Shown here: in pieces, positions 8,283 to 17,951 of the stretch
Layout of the letters: each line of letters starts with the position of its first letter
Numbering within the stretch: the first letter of the stretch is position 1
IMG/VR virus record: IMGVR_UViG_3300030098_005498
Location: 1 to 64,000 of that record
DNA length: 64,000 bases
From: a virus
Strand: one strand, 5' to 3'
The notes under the pieces: generated by a model
What the model was told of the DNA's origin: nothing
The model's database searches: none
What the model saw: only the letters and a program-made list of their open reading frames with translations
Position numbers and translations under genes: made by a program

Positions 8283-8863
8283 TCTACACCCCATCCCGCT
8301 CTGGTGATTGTTAATTCTTCTGTTGTAAAAGTATATTCTGGTATTTTGCTTTCACCTATAATGTTCTTAGTGTTAAAAAACAAGTTTTCATCATAAGTAA
8401 TAGTTTTAACAAATTGTTTTTTTCTCCAAATATTTTCTATTAGATGTGGCCTACCATACATAAATCTATGATTTAGTCTACGGTTTTTGCCCTCAAGAAA
8501 CTTTTTGCTGTCGCAGCATAAAACCAGAGGCAGATCCCAGAAGTCATACTCTTTTAAGTCATAACAACAAGACATAACTAAAATTCTTTGTCCTGGTTGT
8601 CCCAATTTTTTTAATTTCGATATGTGTCCCATCATATCCATTTGAAAATCAAAAGCTTTATTTCTAAAATAGTAATCGTCTACTAATTCTAGAGTAGCAT
8701 CTTTATATCTTTTATCGAACGGTTCATCTTGAAAAATCACCAATTTGATATACAAATTATCATGATTATTTTTTAAATTTTTAACTGTTTCGCTTATTTG
8801 GGGCCAATTCAAAGCTTTTTTGTTTGAAGTGACTCCAAATAGCAATACTGAAACTTTATTCAT
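8279..8863 (-). CDS. Hypothetical glycan-island protein, 194 aa
   Basis: Opens with a hydrophobic strand, VSVLLFGVTSNKKALNWP, then alternates strands and helices (YIKLVIFQDE, RILVMSCCYD). This could be a GT-A-like or nucleotide-binding alpha/beta protein, but the expected DXD is not clear. I choose the ATG at 8863 because GGAG lies 9 bases upstream; earlier TTG/GTG starts are possible. It overlaps the upstream GT2 gene by 8 bases and the downstream gene by 4. Probably part of the same pathway. Confidence 0.45.
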   Translation of the reverse strand: MNKVSVLLFGVTSNKKALNWPQISETVKNLKNNHDNLYIKLVIFQDEPFDKRYKDATLELVDDYYFRNKAFDFQMDMMGHISKLKKLGQPGQRILVMSCCYDLKEYDFWDLPLVLCCDSKKFLEGKNRRLNHRFMYGRPHLIENIWRKKQFVKTITYDENLFFNTKNIIGESKIPEYTFTTEELTITRAGWGVE

Positions 8864-9617
8864 GTAAATATTCTCCACAAACATGGTCAAAAAATGGTTG
8901 TATTGTTGAAGGATATTCTCTATAATATTTACACGCTATTGCATATTTTTCAATATCTTCATTAAACATTATTGCACGTTTCTTTGCTGGCAGCACACAA
9001 ATTTTTATATCTGTACATGTCTTAAATTTTATACCACTATAATAAGCCCTCATAGACATTTCACCGTCAGCACAGTAGTATTTATAATGTGTATTGTAAA
9101 GTCCATGTTTTTTAAATACATTTTTTTTATAAATACCATAATTCATAACAATTTCTCCAACAACCGGGTTGGGATAATAATATTCTGCACAATTATGAAG
9201 TTTCCAGCCATTGTCACGCATACCAGAGCAATGCAGCCAGTCAGGATCTTGCATTGACTCAACATTTCCCTCTTTCCAGTTAAAAAGATATGCATCATGC
9301 TTGTCATCAATTTTATCTATTACGTCACTCCATTTATTGCAGAGAAGAATGTCATCATTCCATTGACCAACATATTCATAAGAAGCGTTTTTTATTCCAA
9401 GATTCATATAGTGAGCATACGGACTTCTTTCTCCCACTTCAATCAATTTTATTCTATTATGTGTTAAGTTTTTTATATATTCACAGGTGCCATCGTCACT
9501 TCCCCCATCTACTAGTACTAGCTCAACTCTATCATCTGCATAGACGGTATTTTCTAACAGTGATTGTAAATATTGTTTTCTATTTAGCGTCCCTGTAACT
9601 ATACTAATTCCTTGCAT
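8856..9617 (-). CDS. Family 2 glycosyltransferase, 253 aa
   Basis: ISIVTGTLNRKQYLQSLLEN is the GT2 N-terminal strand-loop-helix, LVLVDGGSDDGTCEYI is the nucleotide-sugar binding motif, and VGQWNDDILL supplies the metal-binding acidic pair; CADGEMSMRAY is the acceptor-side motif with a catalytic-base candidate (D/E). There is no membrane helix. The start ATG at 9617 has a G-rich site 8 bases upstream. Cytosolic sugar transferase in the island; substrate unknown. Confidence 0.8.
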   Translation of the reverse strand: MQGISIVTGTLNRKQYLQSLLENTVYADDRVELVLVDGGSDDGTCEYIKNLTHNRIKLIEVGERSPYAHYMNLGIKNASYEYVGQWNDDILLCNKWSDVIDKIDDKHDAYLFNWKEGNVESMQDPDWLHCSGMRDNGWKLHNCAEYYYPNPVVGEIVMNYGIYKKNVFKKHGLYNTHYKYYCADGEMSMRAYYSGIKFKTCTDIKICVLPAKKRAIMFNEDIEKYAIACKYYREYPSTIQPFFDHVCGEYLHE

Positions 9618-10221
9618 ATACAGCATCCCCCCAACTTTCGGATTGCCATGCTGTAGCTATTCTCTTGAATCCAAAAGGTTGTAAAAAATTATCTAGATCT
9701 TGTATCATTGGACATCCTTCATAAACTTCATCTCTGTTGACTTCTAAAATCATAGAATCAATTTTAGGTAGGCAGTTTATAGCACCCTTTAGCACTTCTA
9801 GTTCGTAGCCCTGAACATCAATATTTAAAAAATTATATTCATCTTTGTGATAGTTGTCCAACATGTCTACTTTTACATCTATTGTTTCTTTAAATGATAT
9901 TTCGGCATGTTCTATGAGATGTTTCTTTGGCTTCATTAAAGAGCTAGAAGCACCACAACCATTTCTAATTCCCCCTTCTCTCCAAGAGACGTACATTTCT
10001 TTTGTGTCACATTTTGAACCCAGGGCCACATTATGAATCGTTTCATTTGATGTACATTTGTCTTTTACTATGTTATATAGGTTTGGTTGCGGCTCAAACA
10101 TTATAGTATTGTATAAATCTAGCTTTCTGTAGCTTTCTAATTCTTCTCCAACAAAAGCTCCAACATGCATTACGCCAGTAATAGGCCAATTTTTATGTAT
10201 TTGATTAATGTCGAATATCAT
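9604..10221 (-). CDS. FkbM-family methyltransferase, 205 aa
   Basis: MHVGAFVGEELESYRKL is the SAM-binding motif I region (GxxxG type), IMFEPQPN is motif II, and YNFLNIDVQGYELEVLKGA is the diagnostic FkbM motif IDVQGYE. The likely role is O-methylation of a sugar or polysaccharide made by the surrounding glycosyltransferases. It overlaps the next gene by 14 bases and the preceding one by one base. A second FkbM gene is at 21480-22235. Confidence 0.85.
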   Translation of the reverse strand: MIFDINQIHKNWPITGVMHVGAFVGEELESYRKLDLYNTIMFEPQPNLYNIVKDKCTSNETIHNVALGSKCDTKEMYVSWREGGIRNGCGASSSLMKPKKHLIEHAEISFKETIDVKVDMLDNYHKDEYNFLNIDVQGYELEVLKGAINCLPKIDSMILEVNRDEVYEGCPMIQDLDNFLQPFGFKRIATAWQSESWGDAVYARN

Positions 10222-11129
10222 TATTTAATTCCTTTGAGAATATCAATTTCCGTATGGCAACATTCTATGCTTGGAAACTGTATTTTTTCTATATCAATTC
10301 TTTTTCCTTGGTTGAATAAATCTAGAAATTCTGACGCAGATATATCAAAAACTTGTCCGTTATTATTTGGTATTGTATCTTGAACGCGATTGTTTGGACT
10401 GTTAACTACGCAGCTCTCTTTATAGATTGCTTGAAATGGTGCTGTTAGTGCTACATATCTTTGCAGGGCTGATTCAAATTCATTAGGGGTCTGTTTCCAA
10501 TTTTTGATTGGCTCTATATATGCAAGTTCCTTAACATATTCAAAAATTTCTTCAATTTGGTATATATGTCCGTCAACAGACAATGGGTAGTTCCAGTACC
10601 CTCCATGAAAATGTTGTGTTCTGTCATAGAAAATTATACCACGATCATGTTGGATTATGTTTTGAGTATTACTATAAAGTAAAGGCTCTTCTATAAAACC
10701 TTCCTCTCCAGACATTCCCCTTTTGTTGATGTTTAATCCCAATCTCAAAGAAAGATTAGATACTATTTTTTTATTTGTGCCCGATTCAATGAAGGTCTCA
10801 AAAGCATCTTTTAAGAAATCATTAGATAGTGCATTTGATTTTTTGTATACGATACAATCATCTGTTAGAAAACAACAATACTTACTAGTATCTTTAGACA
10901 GATAAATAATTGTTTCAATATCTTTAAATATTGATTTACTTTGTTGCCAAAAACTAACAGTGTTATGTTCTTTTTTTAAAAGATTGTACGAGTCTGTATA
11001 TATGTCATCACAGTCGTATAATACATATAAATCTAATTCACAATCTATTAGATTTTTTTTAATACTAGACAAACATAAATCTAATTGTAATGGTCTGTTT
11101 TTACTGAATACTATCAAACAAGTCTTCAA
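10221..11129 (-). CDS. GT-A-type glycosyltransferase-like protein, 302 aa
   Basis: CLIVFSKNRPLQLDLCLSSI is the GT2-like start (frequent in viral sugar transferases), and YCCFLTDDCIVYKKSN places a DD metal site at the end of the fourth strand. The remaining half is unfamiliar but has FHGGYWNYPLSVDGHIY, probably the acceptor loop. It overlaps the epimerase gene by 29 bases. Substrate unknown. Confidence 0.65.
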   Translation of the reverse strand: MKTCLIVFSKNRPLQLDLCLSSIKKNLIDCELDLYVLYDCDDIYTDSYNLLKKEHNTVSFWQQSKSIFKDIETIIYLSKDTSKYCCFLTDDCIVYKKSNALSNDFLKDAFETFIESGTNKKIVSNLSLRLGLNINKRGMSGEEGFIEEPLLYSNTQNIIQHDRGIIFYDRTQHFHGGYWNYPLSVDGHIYQIEEIFEYVKELAYIEPIKNWKQTPNEFESALQRYVALTAPFQAIYKESCVVNSPNNRVQDTIPNNNGQVFDISASEFLDLFNQGKRIDIEKIQFPSIECCHTEIDILKGIK

Positions 11130-12102
11130 AACCCTTCTCCTTTTTAAATTTATAGTACCAGCTTACAGTTTCCTTTAGTCCGTCGTATAATTTTGTTTGT
11201 GCTTGAAAGTTTAAAACTTTTGCAGCTCTGCTGACATCCAAACATCGTCTCGGCTGGCCATCAGGGAAGTCGCTATTGTAAACAATCTTTCCTTCGTATC
11301 CCATAATTTTAATCAACATGTTTGCAAGTTCTTTTATTTTAATTTCACTACATGTTCCAATGTTTATAGGATGAGGCGTTGTGTCTACTTCCAATGATTT
11401 AATAATCGCATCAGCACAATCATCAACATATAGAAATTCTCTGCTAACATTTCCACTGCCCCATAGTTCAATGGAGTTTTCGTTGTTTTGAATCGCTTTA
11501 TCTATTTTTAAAATAAGTGCAGGAATAACATGACTGCTGTTTGGATTAAAATTGTCATTTGGTCCATACATATTGACAGGAATTAAGTTGGTAGATTCTA
11601 GGCCATATTGATTTTTGTATGCAATGAGCATTTCCATCAATGTTTTTTTTGCGATACCGTAGGGTGCGTTTGTTTCCTCTGGGTAGCCGTTCCATATATC
11701 TTCTTCTTTGAATGGGACTGTAGTAAACTTAGGATAGGCACACACGGTTCCCACCATAATGAATTTTTTTAAATTGCCATACCTTCTTGCGGTTTCAATA
11801 AGATTCATACCCATGGCTAGATTATCATATAAAAATTTTCCAGGCTGTTCTCTGTTGATGCCAATGCCGCCACACGCTGCTGCCAGATGAATAACATAGT
11901 CTGGCTGGTATTGAGACATGGCGTAATCTACATATTTTTGTTTTGTTAAATCCCAGTATTTTTTACCACCAAGGGGAATTACTTTATACTTTTTCCCGTT
12001 TGTGTCTAACCATGCGTGGGGTTTTGTGGTTAATTTATTTGTTACCGCTTTTCCTAAAAAACCAGAAGATCCGGTAATCAAAACTTTAGGTTGGTTAGCC
12101 AT
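11101..12102 (-). CDS. fcl: GDP-L-fucose synthase-like NAD(P)-dependent epimerase/reductase, 333 aa
   Basis: Short-chain dehydrogenase fold: GSSGFLGKAV nucleotide-binding loop (~residues 11-20), HLAAACGGIG, the catalytic NAPYGIAKKTLMEM with YxxxK, then LIPVNMYGPNDNFNP, the fucose-synthase landmark, and REFLYVDDCADA. Length matches GDP-fucose synthase (~320 aa), which makes GDP-L-fucose from GDP-4-keto-6-deoxymannose. The partner GDP-mannose dehydratase is not in this window. Three HxRRGD fucosyltransferase-like genes at 51291-53703 would be natural users. It could instead reduce a related 4-keto sugar. Confidence 0.75.
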   Translation of the reverse strand: MANQPKVLITGSSGFLGKAVTNKLTTKPHAWLDTNGKKYKVIPLGGKKYWDLTKQKYVDYAMSQYQPDYVIHLAAACGGIGINREQPGKFLYDNLAMGMNLIETARRYGNLKKFIMVGTVCAYPKFTTVPFKEEDIWNGYPEETNAPYGIAKKTLMEMLIAYKNQYGLESTNLIPVNMYGPNDNFNPNSSHVIPALILKIDKAIQNNENSIELWGSGNVSREFLYVDDCADAIIKSLEVDTTPHPINIGTCSEIKIKELANMLIKIMGYEGKIVYNSDFPDGQPRRCLDVSRAAKVLNFQAQTKLYDGLKETVSWYYKFKKEKGFEDLFDSIQ

Positions 12103-13135
12103 TCAAAGTTTCCTTATATTGTGTTATAATATTTTTAGACAAATTTTCATATCCAAACTCTTGTAATATTTGTGCGGCTCTATGAAAACCCGTGTGGTTT
12201 TCCATTACAACTTTTTTGCCTTTTTCGCTACACCCGTAAGTTTCTTCAGGATTTTTCAAGTAGTGTTCTATCAAATCTTTAAAATGCTTGGGATTATTTG
12301 CTATAGGAACTGAATCGCCAAATATACTTTTGTACCCTTCTACATTATCACTAATGCAAAAGCCGCCAGCATATAGAATCTTAAAAATTCTTTCGTTAAC
12401 ATCAAATCCATATTCATGTGCATGAGGTTCACTTAGGTTTGGACATATTTTAGCAGAAACAAATAAATCTTTTACTTTGTTATCGTCGATAATGCCGCAA
12501 TATTGATTTACGCCCCATGGTTGGTTTCCGAATATCTTAACTTTATATTTACTTCTAGGGTGCAGTAATGGAAATAGATATGGTTCTAGAATTTGGCCTT
12601 TATAGGGCCAGAATCCTCCAATAAATCCAATATCGCATGATAATGCTGGATCAAACTCAGCACCAGAATATTCCAAAGTATCAGCACACATCATTAAAGA
12701 TATAGGTTTAATACCTATAGAGTTAAACTTATTGTGAGTAACGTCAATAGCTTGGGGTGTATAATGAATATGCACAAATTCTGGCTGTCCTGTTTGCATC
12801 TTTAACTCTTCTAACATCTCACGCTCTTTCACGCTACATGTTAAAATATTAAATCTGTTGTGATCAATCTCCGATGTTTGATCCCCCCAATCACCTGCAC
12901 GCAGCCCTACCTTTAAGTGAGGACGTTCTTTGATACAACTGATAGTTGATTGATCTATATTATATGCTTGACCCATAAATATATCTGGTTCAAATTTATC
13001 AAATACATCAAAAGCCGATGTATTTTTTATATCCCAGATTGCCATATCTACTCCGCATGACAGAAAAGCATGTGCCCACGCCATACGTTGATAATGATGG
13101 GCATGTAGACCATCACCAGCTATTAAAATTTTCAT
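12095..13135 (-). CDS. CgeB-like GT-B glycosyltransferase, 346 aa
   Basis: Starts MKILIAGDGLHAHHYQRM as in GT-B proteins that take a whole-protein view of a moving acceptor; DIGFIGGFWPYKG opens the C-terminal nucleotide-sugar domain. NERIFKILYAGGFCISDN matches the CgeB/Glyco_trans_1_2 pattern, and HTGFHRAAQIL closes it. Overlaps both neighbours by 4-8 bases. Cytosolic; donor unknown. Confidence 0.7.
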   Translation of the reverse strand: MKILIAGDGLHAHHYQRMAWAHAFLSCGVDMAIWDIKNTSAFDVFDKFEPDIFMGQAYNIDQSTISCIKERPHLKVGLRAGDWGDQTSEIDHNRFNILTCSVKEREMLEELKMQTGQPEFVHIHYTPQAIDVTHNKFNSIGIKPISLMMCADTLEYSGAEFDPALSCDIGFIGGFWPYKGQILEPYLFPLLHPRSKYKVKIFGNQPWGVNQYCGIIDDNKVKDLFVSAKICPNLSEPHAHEYGFDVNERIFKILYAGGFCISDNVEGYKSIFGDSVPIANNPKHFKDLIEHYLKNPEETYGCSEKGKKVVMENHTGFHRAAQILQEFGYENLSKNIITQYKETLNG

Positions 13136-13839
13136 TCAATGTCCCTTATTCTATCTATTTCTTTTATTTTCATTCCATTGGGCTCATAACATTGAAAAAC
13201 GCCCCCCTTTTCAACAACCTCGTTAATTATTTCAAAAGATAATTTTTTCTTTTCTTTGTTTTCAAATTTATTAAATATACTGTTTAATATTTTATATTCT
13301 TGTCCTGTAAAGAATGCTATCTGTGCCCATTTGTTTGGCAATCCATAGGACATAATTGATAATACATTATTAACTGAGGTTATTCCTATTTCGTTTTCTT
13401 TCATCATCTTAGTTGCATCTGTTATGATAAAAGATTTTGAGTAGTCAACATCTAAACATTTATTGTTAAAAAGTATATCACCATGAATAAACATAAAATT
13501 TTTACAACAGGAATTATTAAATGCCAACCTTAAACTTTCTGAAGAATTAGTTTGGTCATGTAGTTGATTTTCTATTACACGAGTTTTATTTTTAATTTTT
13601 TTAATTATTTTATTTGCATGACACCCGACGACTGTTATAATTTCAGGTTTATTAAAAAAGTTTTTGATAGTATCTATTTGATGATAAATTAAATTTTTGT
13701 TTTTTATCTTTAGTAGGCTCCTTGGTTCGTATGATTTAATTTTACTTCCGCTTCCTGCTGCCAATATTGCGATAGCAATTCCATTTTTTTCATTATTGCT
13801 AATGTGTTTCTTTTTTATATTGGTAACAAATCTAGTCAT
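13132..13839 (-). CDS. Sugar nucleotidyltransferase-like protein, 235 aa
   Basis: AIAILAAGSGSKIKSYEPRS is the LAAGxGxR-type NTP-transferase start (Lys in place of Arg), PRSLLKIKNKNLI supplies the following PKxLLxI motif, and NFMFIHGDILFNNK gives the GD metal site. The C-terminal part is shorter than in pyrophosphorylases with a hexapeptide domain. It probably activates a sugar or polyol phosphate (UDP/CDP type) for the island. Gene overlaps of 1-4 bases with both neighbours indicate one transcript. Confidence 0.65.
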   Translation of the reverse strand: MTRFVTNIKKKHISNNEKNGIAIAILAAGSGSKIKSYEPRSLLKIKNKNLIYHQIDTIKNFFNKPEIITVVGCHANKIIKKIKNKTRVIENQLHDQTNSSESLRLAFNNSCCKNFMFIHGDILFNNKCLDVDYSKSFIITDATKMMKENEIGITSVNNVLSIMSYGLPNKWAQIAFFTGQEYKILNSIFNKFENKEKKKLSFEIINEVVEKGGVFQCYEPNGMKIKEIDRIRDIE

Positions 13840-14576
13840 TATTTATCCATTATAATCTTTGCATTTTGTTGAAAGATATCTGCTGTCATTTTCATAGATT
13901 GATTGTTGCCGTGTTGATTGGCAATCGCTAGACACTCAGGTATATGAGTTATCACACACACTTTGGATAATCTTAGCCATAGGTCATAGTCTTCGGTGCA
14001 TCCTATAAAACCCTCACTTGCTGGCCCATGTAAACGACTATCAAAAAATTCTCCATTTGGTAATCTGACAAGTTCTAAATATTGTTTTTTGATTAATGCG
14101 TTGCTATGAACCATACATCTACGCTGCAATCCAATTTTATCATATGATGGTTTAAACTCGCGTTTGATATAATTTGGAAAAATATTTTCATAATCTGCGT
14201 AAGCCACTCCCACTTCTTCATGTTCGGTAAGCTTCTCAACTAGCCTTTCAACTTTGGTAGGATGATAAGCATCGTCAGCATCGAGTATTCCAATGATATC
14301 GGCCCAGTCTAGACACATTTCAATAGCTGTATTTCGAGCCACGCTGGCTCCTGAATTTTCTATTCTTTTTTTCCATAGAAAATCTGATTTTGCTGTTTTT
14401 GGCTCACGGGTTTTTTGTTGACATATTTTTTCCCATGAGTCGTCAGTTGATCCATCATCTACAACATACAAACGGAGTGGTCCAACGTATGTTTGCTGCC
14501 TAATACTTTCTATCGCGGAAATAATATATTTGCTATAATTATAATTCGCACAAATAATTGCTACTTTAGGAAGCAT
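13839..14576 (-). CDS. Family 2 glycosyltransferase, 245 aa
   Basis: VAIICANYNYSKYIISAIES, then VVDDGSTDDSWEKI, then IIGILDADDAYHPTK give the complete GT2 signature with the DXD-like DADD; CTEDYDLWLRLSK is the acceptor-side ED motif. The start at 14576 is chosen because GGGAGG lies 8 bases upstream; an ATG-less extension reaching 14657 only overlaps the upstream gene. Cytosolic, no membrane segment. Donor unknown. Confidence 0.85.
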   Translation of the reverse strand: MLPKVAIICANYNYSKYIISAIESIRQQTYVGPLRLYVVDDGSTDDSWEKICQQKTREPKTAKSDFLWKKRIENSGASVARNTAIEMCLDWADIIGILDADDAYHPTKVERLVEKLTEHEEVGVAYADYENIFPNYIKREFKPSYDKIGLQRRCMVHSNALIKKQYLELVRLPNGEFFDSRLHGPASEGFIGCTEDYDLWLRLSKVCVITHIPECLAIANQHGNNQSMKMTADIFQQNAKIIMDK

Positions 14577-15390
14577 TGAATTCCTCCCATGAAAGTAAAT
14601 TATTAGTATTACTTCTTTTGGCGGCATCGCGAACCTTTTCCAAAAATCCTCGACCATCCACTATTTCATCTTGGAAAACTTTAACCTTATTGCCATTTAA
14701 AAACTTAAATAAATAGGCTGGAAATATCATTCCGTTGTATCCATCGTGCGGTTCTACTAATACAACTTGACGCATATCTATATTTATAATTTTATGTATA
14801 GTGCCAGCTATATCTTTTGTAAGAGTATCTCCGCTGGTTAAAGTCATAATCCAACTGTTTTGAGCGTGATGAAATGCCGCATCAATATTTTCTTGAACTA
14901 TTTTGGGAGCTTGTGATAGTTGCACAATGTGATACATTGTTTCTACTTCGTCTTTATCCTCGTCTCCAAAGAATTTAATAAATAATTCCCAAGTCTCTTC
15001 ATTAAATTCAACCCTGTCTGTAATTACTACAACATAATTCGGGACATGGTTAGAATTTTCTGTTATTGATTTTAGTGTTGTTTCTAATTTGTTAATTGCA
15101 TCGTTTTCTTGAGTATTTAACCTGATAAAGTATCCCATTCTGGGATAGATTTCTTCTAATACTGCGTTTTCTGGATCTAGAGATTCTTCAAAATCTAACC
15201 ATTCAAGCCATTCCTTGGGCCTATGAACATTGCAAACTCTATCTAAAAGATAGCTTGTCTTACCTTCTTCGTTTTTTTGCTCTTCATAAATACCGAGTTT
15301 TTCTGGACGGTTTAGAGTACATCCAGTTTGTTTATTATCTGAATATTTGATAAATATACATTCATCACATGATGTTCTTATCTTATTCAT
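14566..15390 (-). CDS. Glycosyltransferase-related protein with N-terminal Cys cluster, 274 aa
   Basis: The N-terminus has four spaced Cys (CDEC, GCTLNRP, VCNVHRP) that look like a small metal-binding module. From ~95 the protein looks GT-A-like: YVVVITDRVEFNEE, then SWIMTLTSGDTLTKD in the position where GT2 proteins keep a DXD. The key acidic triad is not clear, so it may be catalytically altered. A larger relative with a Cys-rich N-terminus is encoded at 60955-62322. The 5' end overlaps the upstream gene by 4 bases. Confidence 0.5.
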   Translation of the reverse strand: MNKIRTSCDECIFIKYSDNKQTGCTLNRPEKLGIYEEQKNEEGKTSYLLDRVCNVHRPKEWLEWLDFEESLDPENAVLEEIYPRMGYFIRLNTQENDAINKLETTLKSITENSNHVPNYVVVITDRVEFNEETWELFIKFFGDEDKDEVETMYHIVQLSQAPKIVQENIDAAFHHAQNSWIMTLTSGDTLTKDIAGTIHKIINIDMRQVVLVEPHDGYNGMIFPAYLFKFLNGNKVKVFQDEIVDGRGFLEKVRDAAKRSNTNNLLSWEEFNAS

Positions 15391-15812
15391 TTCAACCTTT
15401 CTAGGGTTATTGTGAAAATCGTTTCATCAAAACCTTTAGATATTGTAGACAACTCATATGGATTTAGCATAGACTCGATAGTTTCACTGGTAAGAATACT
15501 TTTAATGCCAGTTCCCATGTCGTTAAATATTGCATGGTTTAATCTTTCAATATCTACTGATTCTTTGAAAATATGTCTGGATATTAAACTAAAGTCTTTT
15601 TCAGAAATTATTAATTCACATCTTAATCTCATTTTCTTTACTATTAATGCAATGACTTTAGGAAGATCAGAATAATTAAAATTACATAAAAAGTTTTCAC
15701 ATATAATAGATGTAGCCTCATTATCTCCAACATTCCTAGAAAAAGACAATATATCTGAAAAACTTTTATATCCTTTTAAAGATTTATTATTTGATGTTAA
15801 ATGAACTAGCAT
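15387..15812 (-). CDS. Degenerate SAM-methyltransferase-like protein, 141 aa
   Basis: The order of elements, SDLPKVIALIVKKMRLRCELIIS followed by SRHIFKES and then LNHAIFNDMG, resembles the C-terminal part of small class I methyltransferases found beside phage sugar genes. The glycine-rich SAM motif I is not recognisable, so it may be a non-catalytic homologue. It overlaps both neighbours by 4-7 bases. A role in sugar modification is only an inference. Confidence 0.4.
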   Translation of the reverse strand: MLVHLTSNNKSLKGYKSFSDILSFSRNVGDNEATSIICENFLCNFNYSDLPKVIALIVKKMRLRCELIISEKDFSLISRHIFKESVDIERLNHAIFNDMGTGIKSILTSETIESMLNPYELSTISKGFDETIFTITLERLK

Positions 15813-16849
15813 CTAAATTCTCCAATAGTTTTATAAAGTAGCTTATTCCAATTTTCTATAAACTTAGGCAGATTGTATTTATCTTCTATAGTTTTTCTTG
15901 CTGCTTGTCCCATTTTGCTTGCCAATACGGGATCATTGAGAAGTTTAATACAATATCCTTCTAATTCTTCTGGATCATTAGACATAAATCCATTGACTCC
16001 ATGTTCCACAACTTCTGGTATCATACATGTTTTAGTTGAAACAATTGGGCATCCGCAGGACATAGCTTCCAATATTACTGTAGGAATTGGAGAATGTAAA
16101 GATGTATTTAAAAACAATCTGGCTTGTTGGTAATAATATCTTAGTTCGTCTTTATCCTCTGCTGGCCTAGAGAATGCAGCATTGCTACTTTCACCCTTGA
16201 CTAAAGTCGGCAAATTTTTAGTTACCTCTCTCCACAAATCAAACCCACAGCACCAATTTCTGTCGGGAAAATAGTTGACTACATTTAAGCAAAAAGGGGG
16301 GTAGTCTATTTTATTTTTAGTTTCGGACTTTGAAGGAGTCTCTGGGTTCCAAAATTCAGTGTCAACACCATGAGGTATTACGCTAGAATTATATTTGGAA
16401 AATTTCCATTGACTCTGATTAAAATCTGAAATAAAACAATTAGCATCAACAGGAATCCGGTGATAATTCTTTATTTCTTTTTCAACATTAAAATTAATAT
16501 CTGGTAAGACGTGGCAATGTCTTAAAACAGGAACTGCTATATTTTTCAGTCCCCCCTTGGTCCCAGATAATAGATCATGAGCCACTTGGATTCTGTCACA
16601 GGTTGTATGACTTAAAACAATGTCGATGTCTACCCAGTTTGGCAGTCGGTTGACAATATGATAATTGTCTGGAATTGGAGCATATGTTTGATTCCATTGT
16701 TTCCCGTAGTTGAAAGAATAAAAATTATGTCCCGTTCGACATAAATTTTCTTCATACCTTTCGTGTGTGGCAAAGGTAAGAATATTTAGCTTGTCTCCCG
16801 GCTGTTTCATAAGGGATCTAACCGACCTTATGTTTGCTCTAGCTGTCAT
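15806..16849 (-). CDS. Family 4 glycosyltransferase, 347 aa
   Basis: GT-B protein. The C-terminal domain has SVIPHGVDTEFWNP (the IPNGVD motif), RLFLNTSLHSPIPTVILEAM with the EX7E-type nucleotide-sugar site, SCGCPIVSTKT and VVEHGVNGFMSNDPEEL, all textbook for GT4. The N-terminal half is divergent, as is usual for acceptor domains. Overlaps the next gene by 7 bases and the previous by 4. Donor unknown; likely an NDP-hexose. Confidence 0.85.
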   Translation of the reverse strand: MTARANIRSVRSLMKQPGDKLNILTFATHERYEENLCRTGHNFYSFNYGKQWNQTYAPIPDNYHIVNRLPNWVDIDIVLSHTTCDRIQVAHDLLSGTKGGLKNIAVPVLRHCHVLPDINFNVEKEIKNYHRIPVDANCFISDFNQSQWKFSKYNSSVIPHGVDTEFWNPETPSKSETKNKIDYPPFCLNVVNYFPDRNWCCGFDLWREVTKNLPTLVKGESSNAAFSRPAEDKDELRYYYQQARLFLNTSLHSPIPTVILEAMSCGCPIVSTKTCMIPEVVEHGVNGFMSNDPEELEGYCIKLLNDPVLASKMGQAARKTIEDKYNLPKFIENWNKLLYKTIGEFRC

Positions 16850-17931
16850 TTAAGAATCTCCTTGATTATTTTACCTACTGATTCATGGCTGTATTCTAGA
16901 GATTTTTCAATACATGTCTTTTTATACTTGTCTTTATTTCTTTGATCTGATAAATGCGAATACATATATCTCATGGTTTCACTAAGACTTTGCACATCTA
17001 TATCCTGCCAATTTGCGTCAGCAGTATCTAGGTCTGGCAATGTTTCTATCGCACCAAAACATGGAACTGTATAAGATCGCACCTTCTCTCCAACGGTGTG
17101 TTCCATGCCAATATACATTGTATGAATGCTAGGTATACCCATTGCCATAGCTTCTAAAGAGGGTATACAAAACGCTTCACCTCTGCTTGGCATAACAAAA
17201 CAATCGACTTGATTTAGTACGGAAATATAGTCCTTTTGCTCCATTATTCCAGAAATTATTACTTCTTCCTTGTATGTCTTTCGGATCTTTAGTCCATTTT
17301 TTACATGTCTACAATACGCTTGTACTTGTTCTAAATCCTTCTTTGACGTTTTAATAAAAAGATTCACAGGTTCTTTTGGATCAAATGTTATGTGAAAAGC
17401 TTGTATTAATGCCTTTATATTTTTTCTCTCTATAAACTCTCCCACAAATCCAAAGGAAAAATGATTTTGTAAAACATCAATTTTTTGCCCGTGTTTGTTT
17501 TCTTTATTTTTATAATCTGATAAGTTTAAAGAATGGGGAACTACCTTGATGGGTTTTTTGACATCGCTTGCCTGTGTTTGTTGTTTTGCGATTAAACTAG
17601 GAACCCAGATTTCGTCCATTAGATTGCAGTTATGCTGCCATCCTGTAGATTTGAAATCAGAAGTTTCGCAAGCAAAAAAGCCAATATTTTTATAGTTACC
17701 ATTATACCAATAGTTAGAAGGTAACGTATGCTGAACCACTACATCACAATTATCTTTGGATTGTAATTCTAATTGTTTGATTCTATCTGGATATTCTTTG
17801 TCCTTAGATTCATATGTAACAGCTCTAGGTACAACTTTAATACCAGCAGCATCCATTGCTAGTATGTTATTTATTGCGGCATTTCCCCAGCCAGTTCCAT
17901 CGCGGTAATGACCTATGTATAAAACTTTCAT
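16846..17931 (-). CDS. Family 4 glycosyltransferase, 361 aa
   Basis: MKVLYIGHYRDGTGWGNAAI is the GT4 N-terminal GxGxx acceptor loop. The C-terminal domain has KVVPHSLNLSDY, FGFVGEFIERKNIKALIQAF, a CFVMPSRGEAFCIPSLEAM donor site and MGIPSIHT. This is a complete GT-B enzyme without membrane anchors. It lies 20 bp after the next large GT4 gene on the same strand, suggesting sequential sugar additions by neighbouring enzymes. Confidence 0.85.
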   Translation of the reverse strand: MKVLYIGHYRDGTGWGNAAINNILAMDAAGIKVVPRAVTYESKDKEYPDRIKQLELQSKDNCDVVVQHTLPSNYWYNGNYKNIGFFACETSDFKSTGWQHNCNLMDEIWVPSLIAKQQTQASDVKKPIKVVPHSLNLSDYKNKENKHGQKIDVLQNHFSFGFVGEFIERKNIKALIQAFHITFDPKEPVNLFIKTSKKDLEQVQAYCRHVKNGLKIRKTYKEEVIISGIMEQKDYISVLNQVDCFVMPSRGEAFCIPSLEAMAMGIPSIHTMYIGMEHTVGEKVRSYTVPCFGAIETLPDLDTADANWQDIDVQSLSETMRYMYSHLSDQRNKDKYKKTCIEKSLEYSHESVGKIIKEILK

Positions 17932-17951
17932 TCTACTCTAAATTTCCTTAA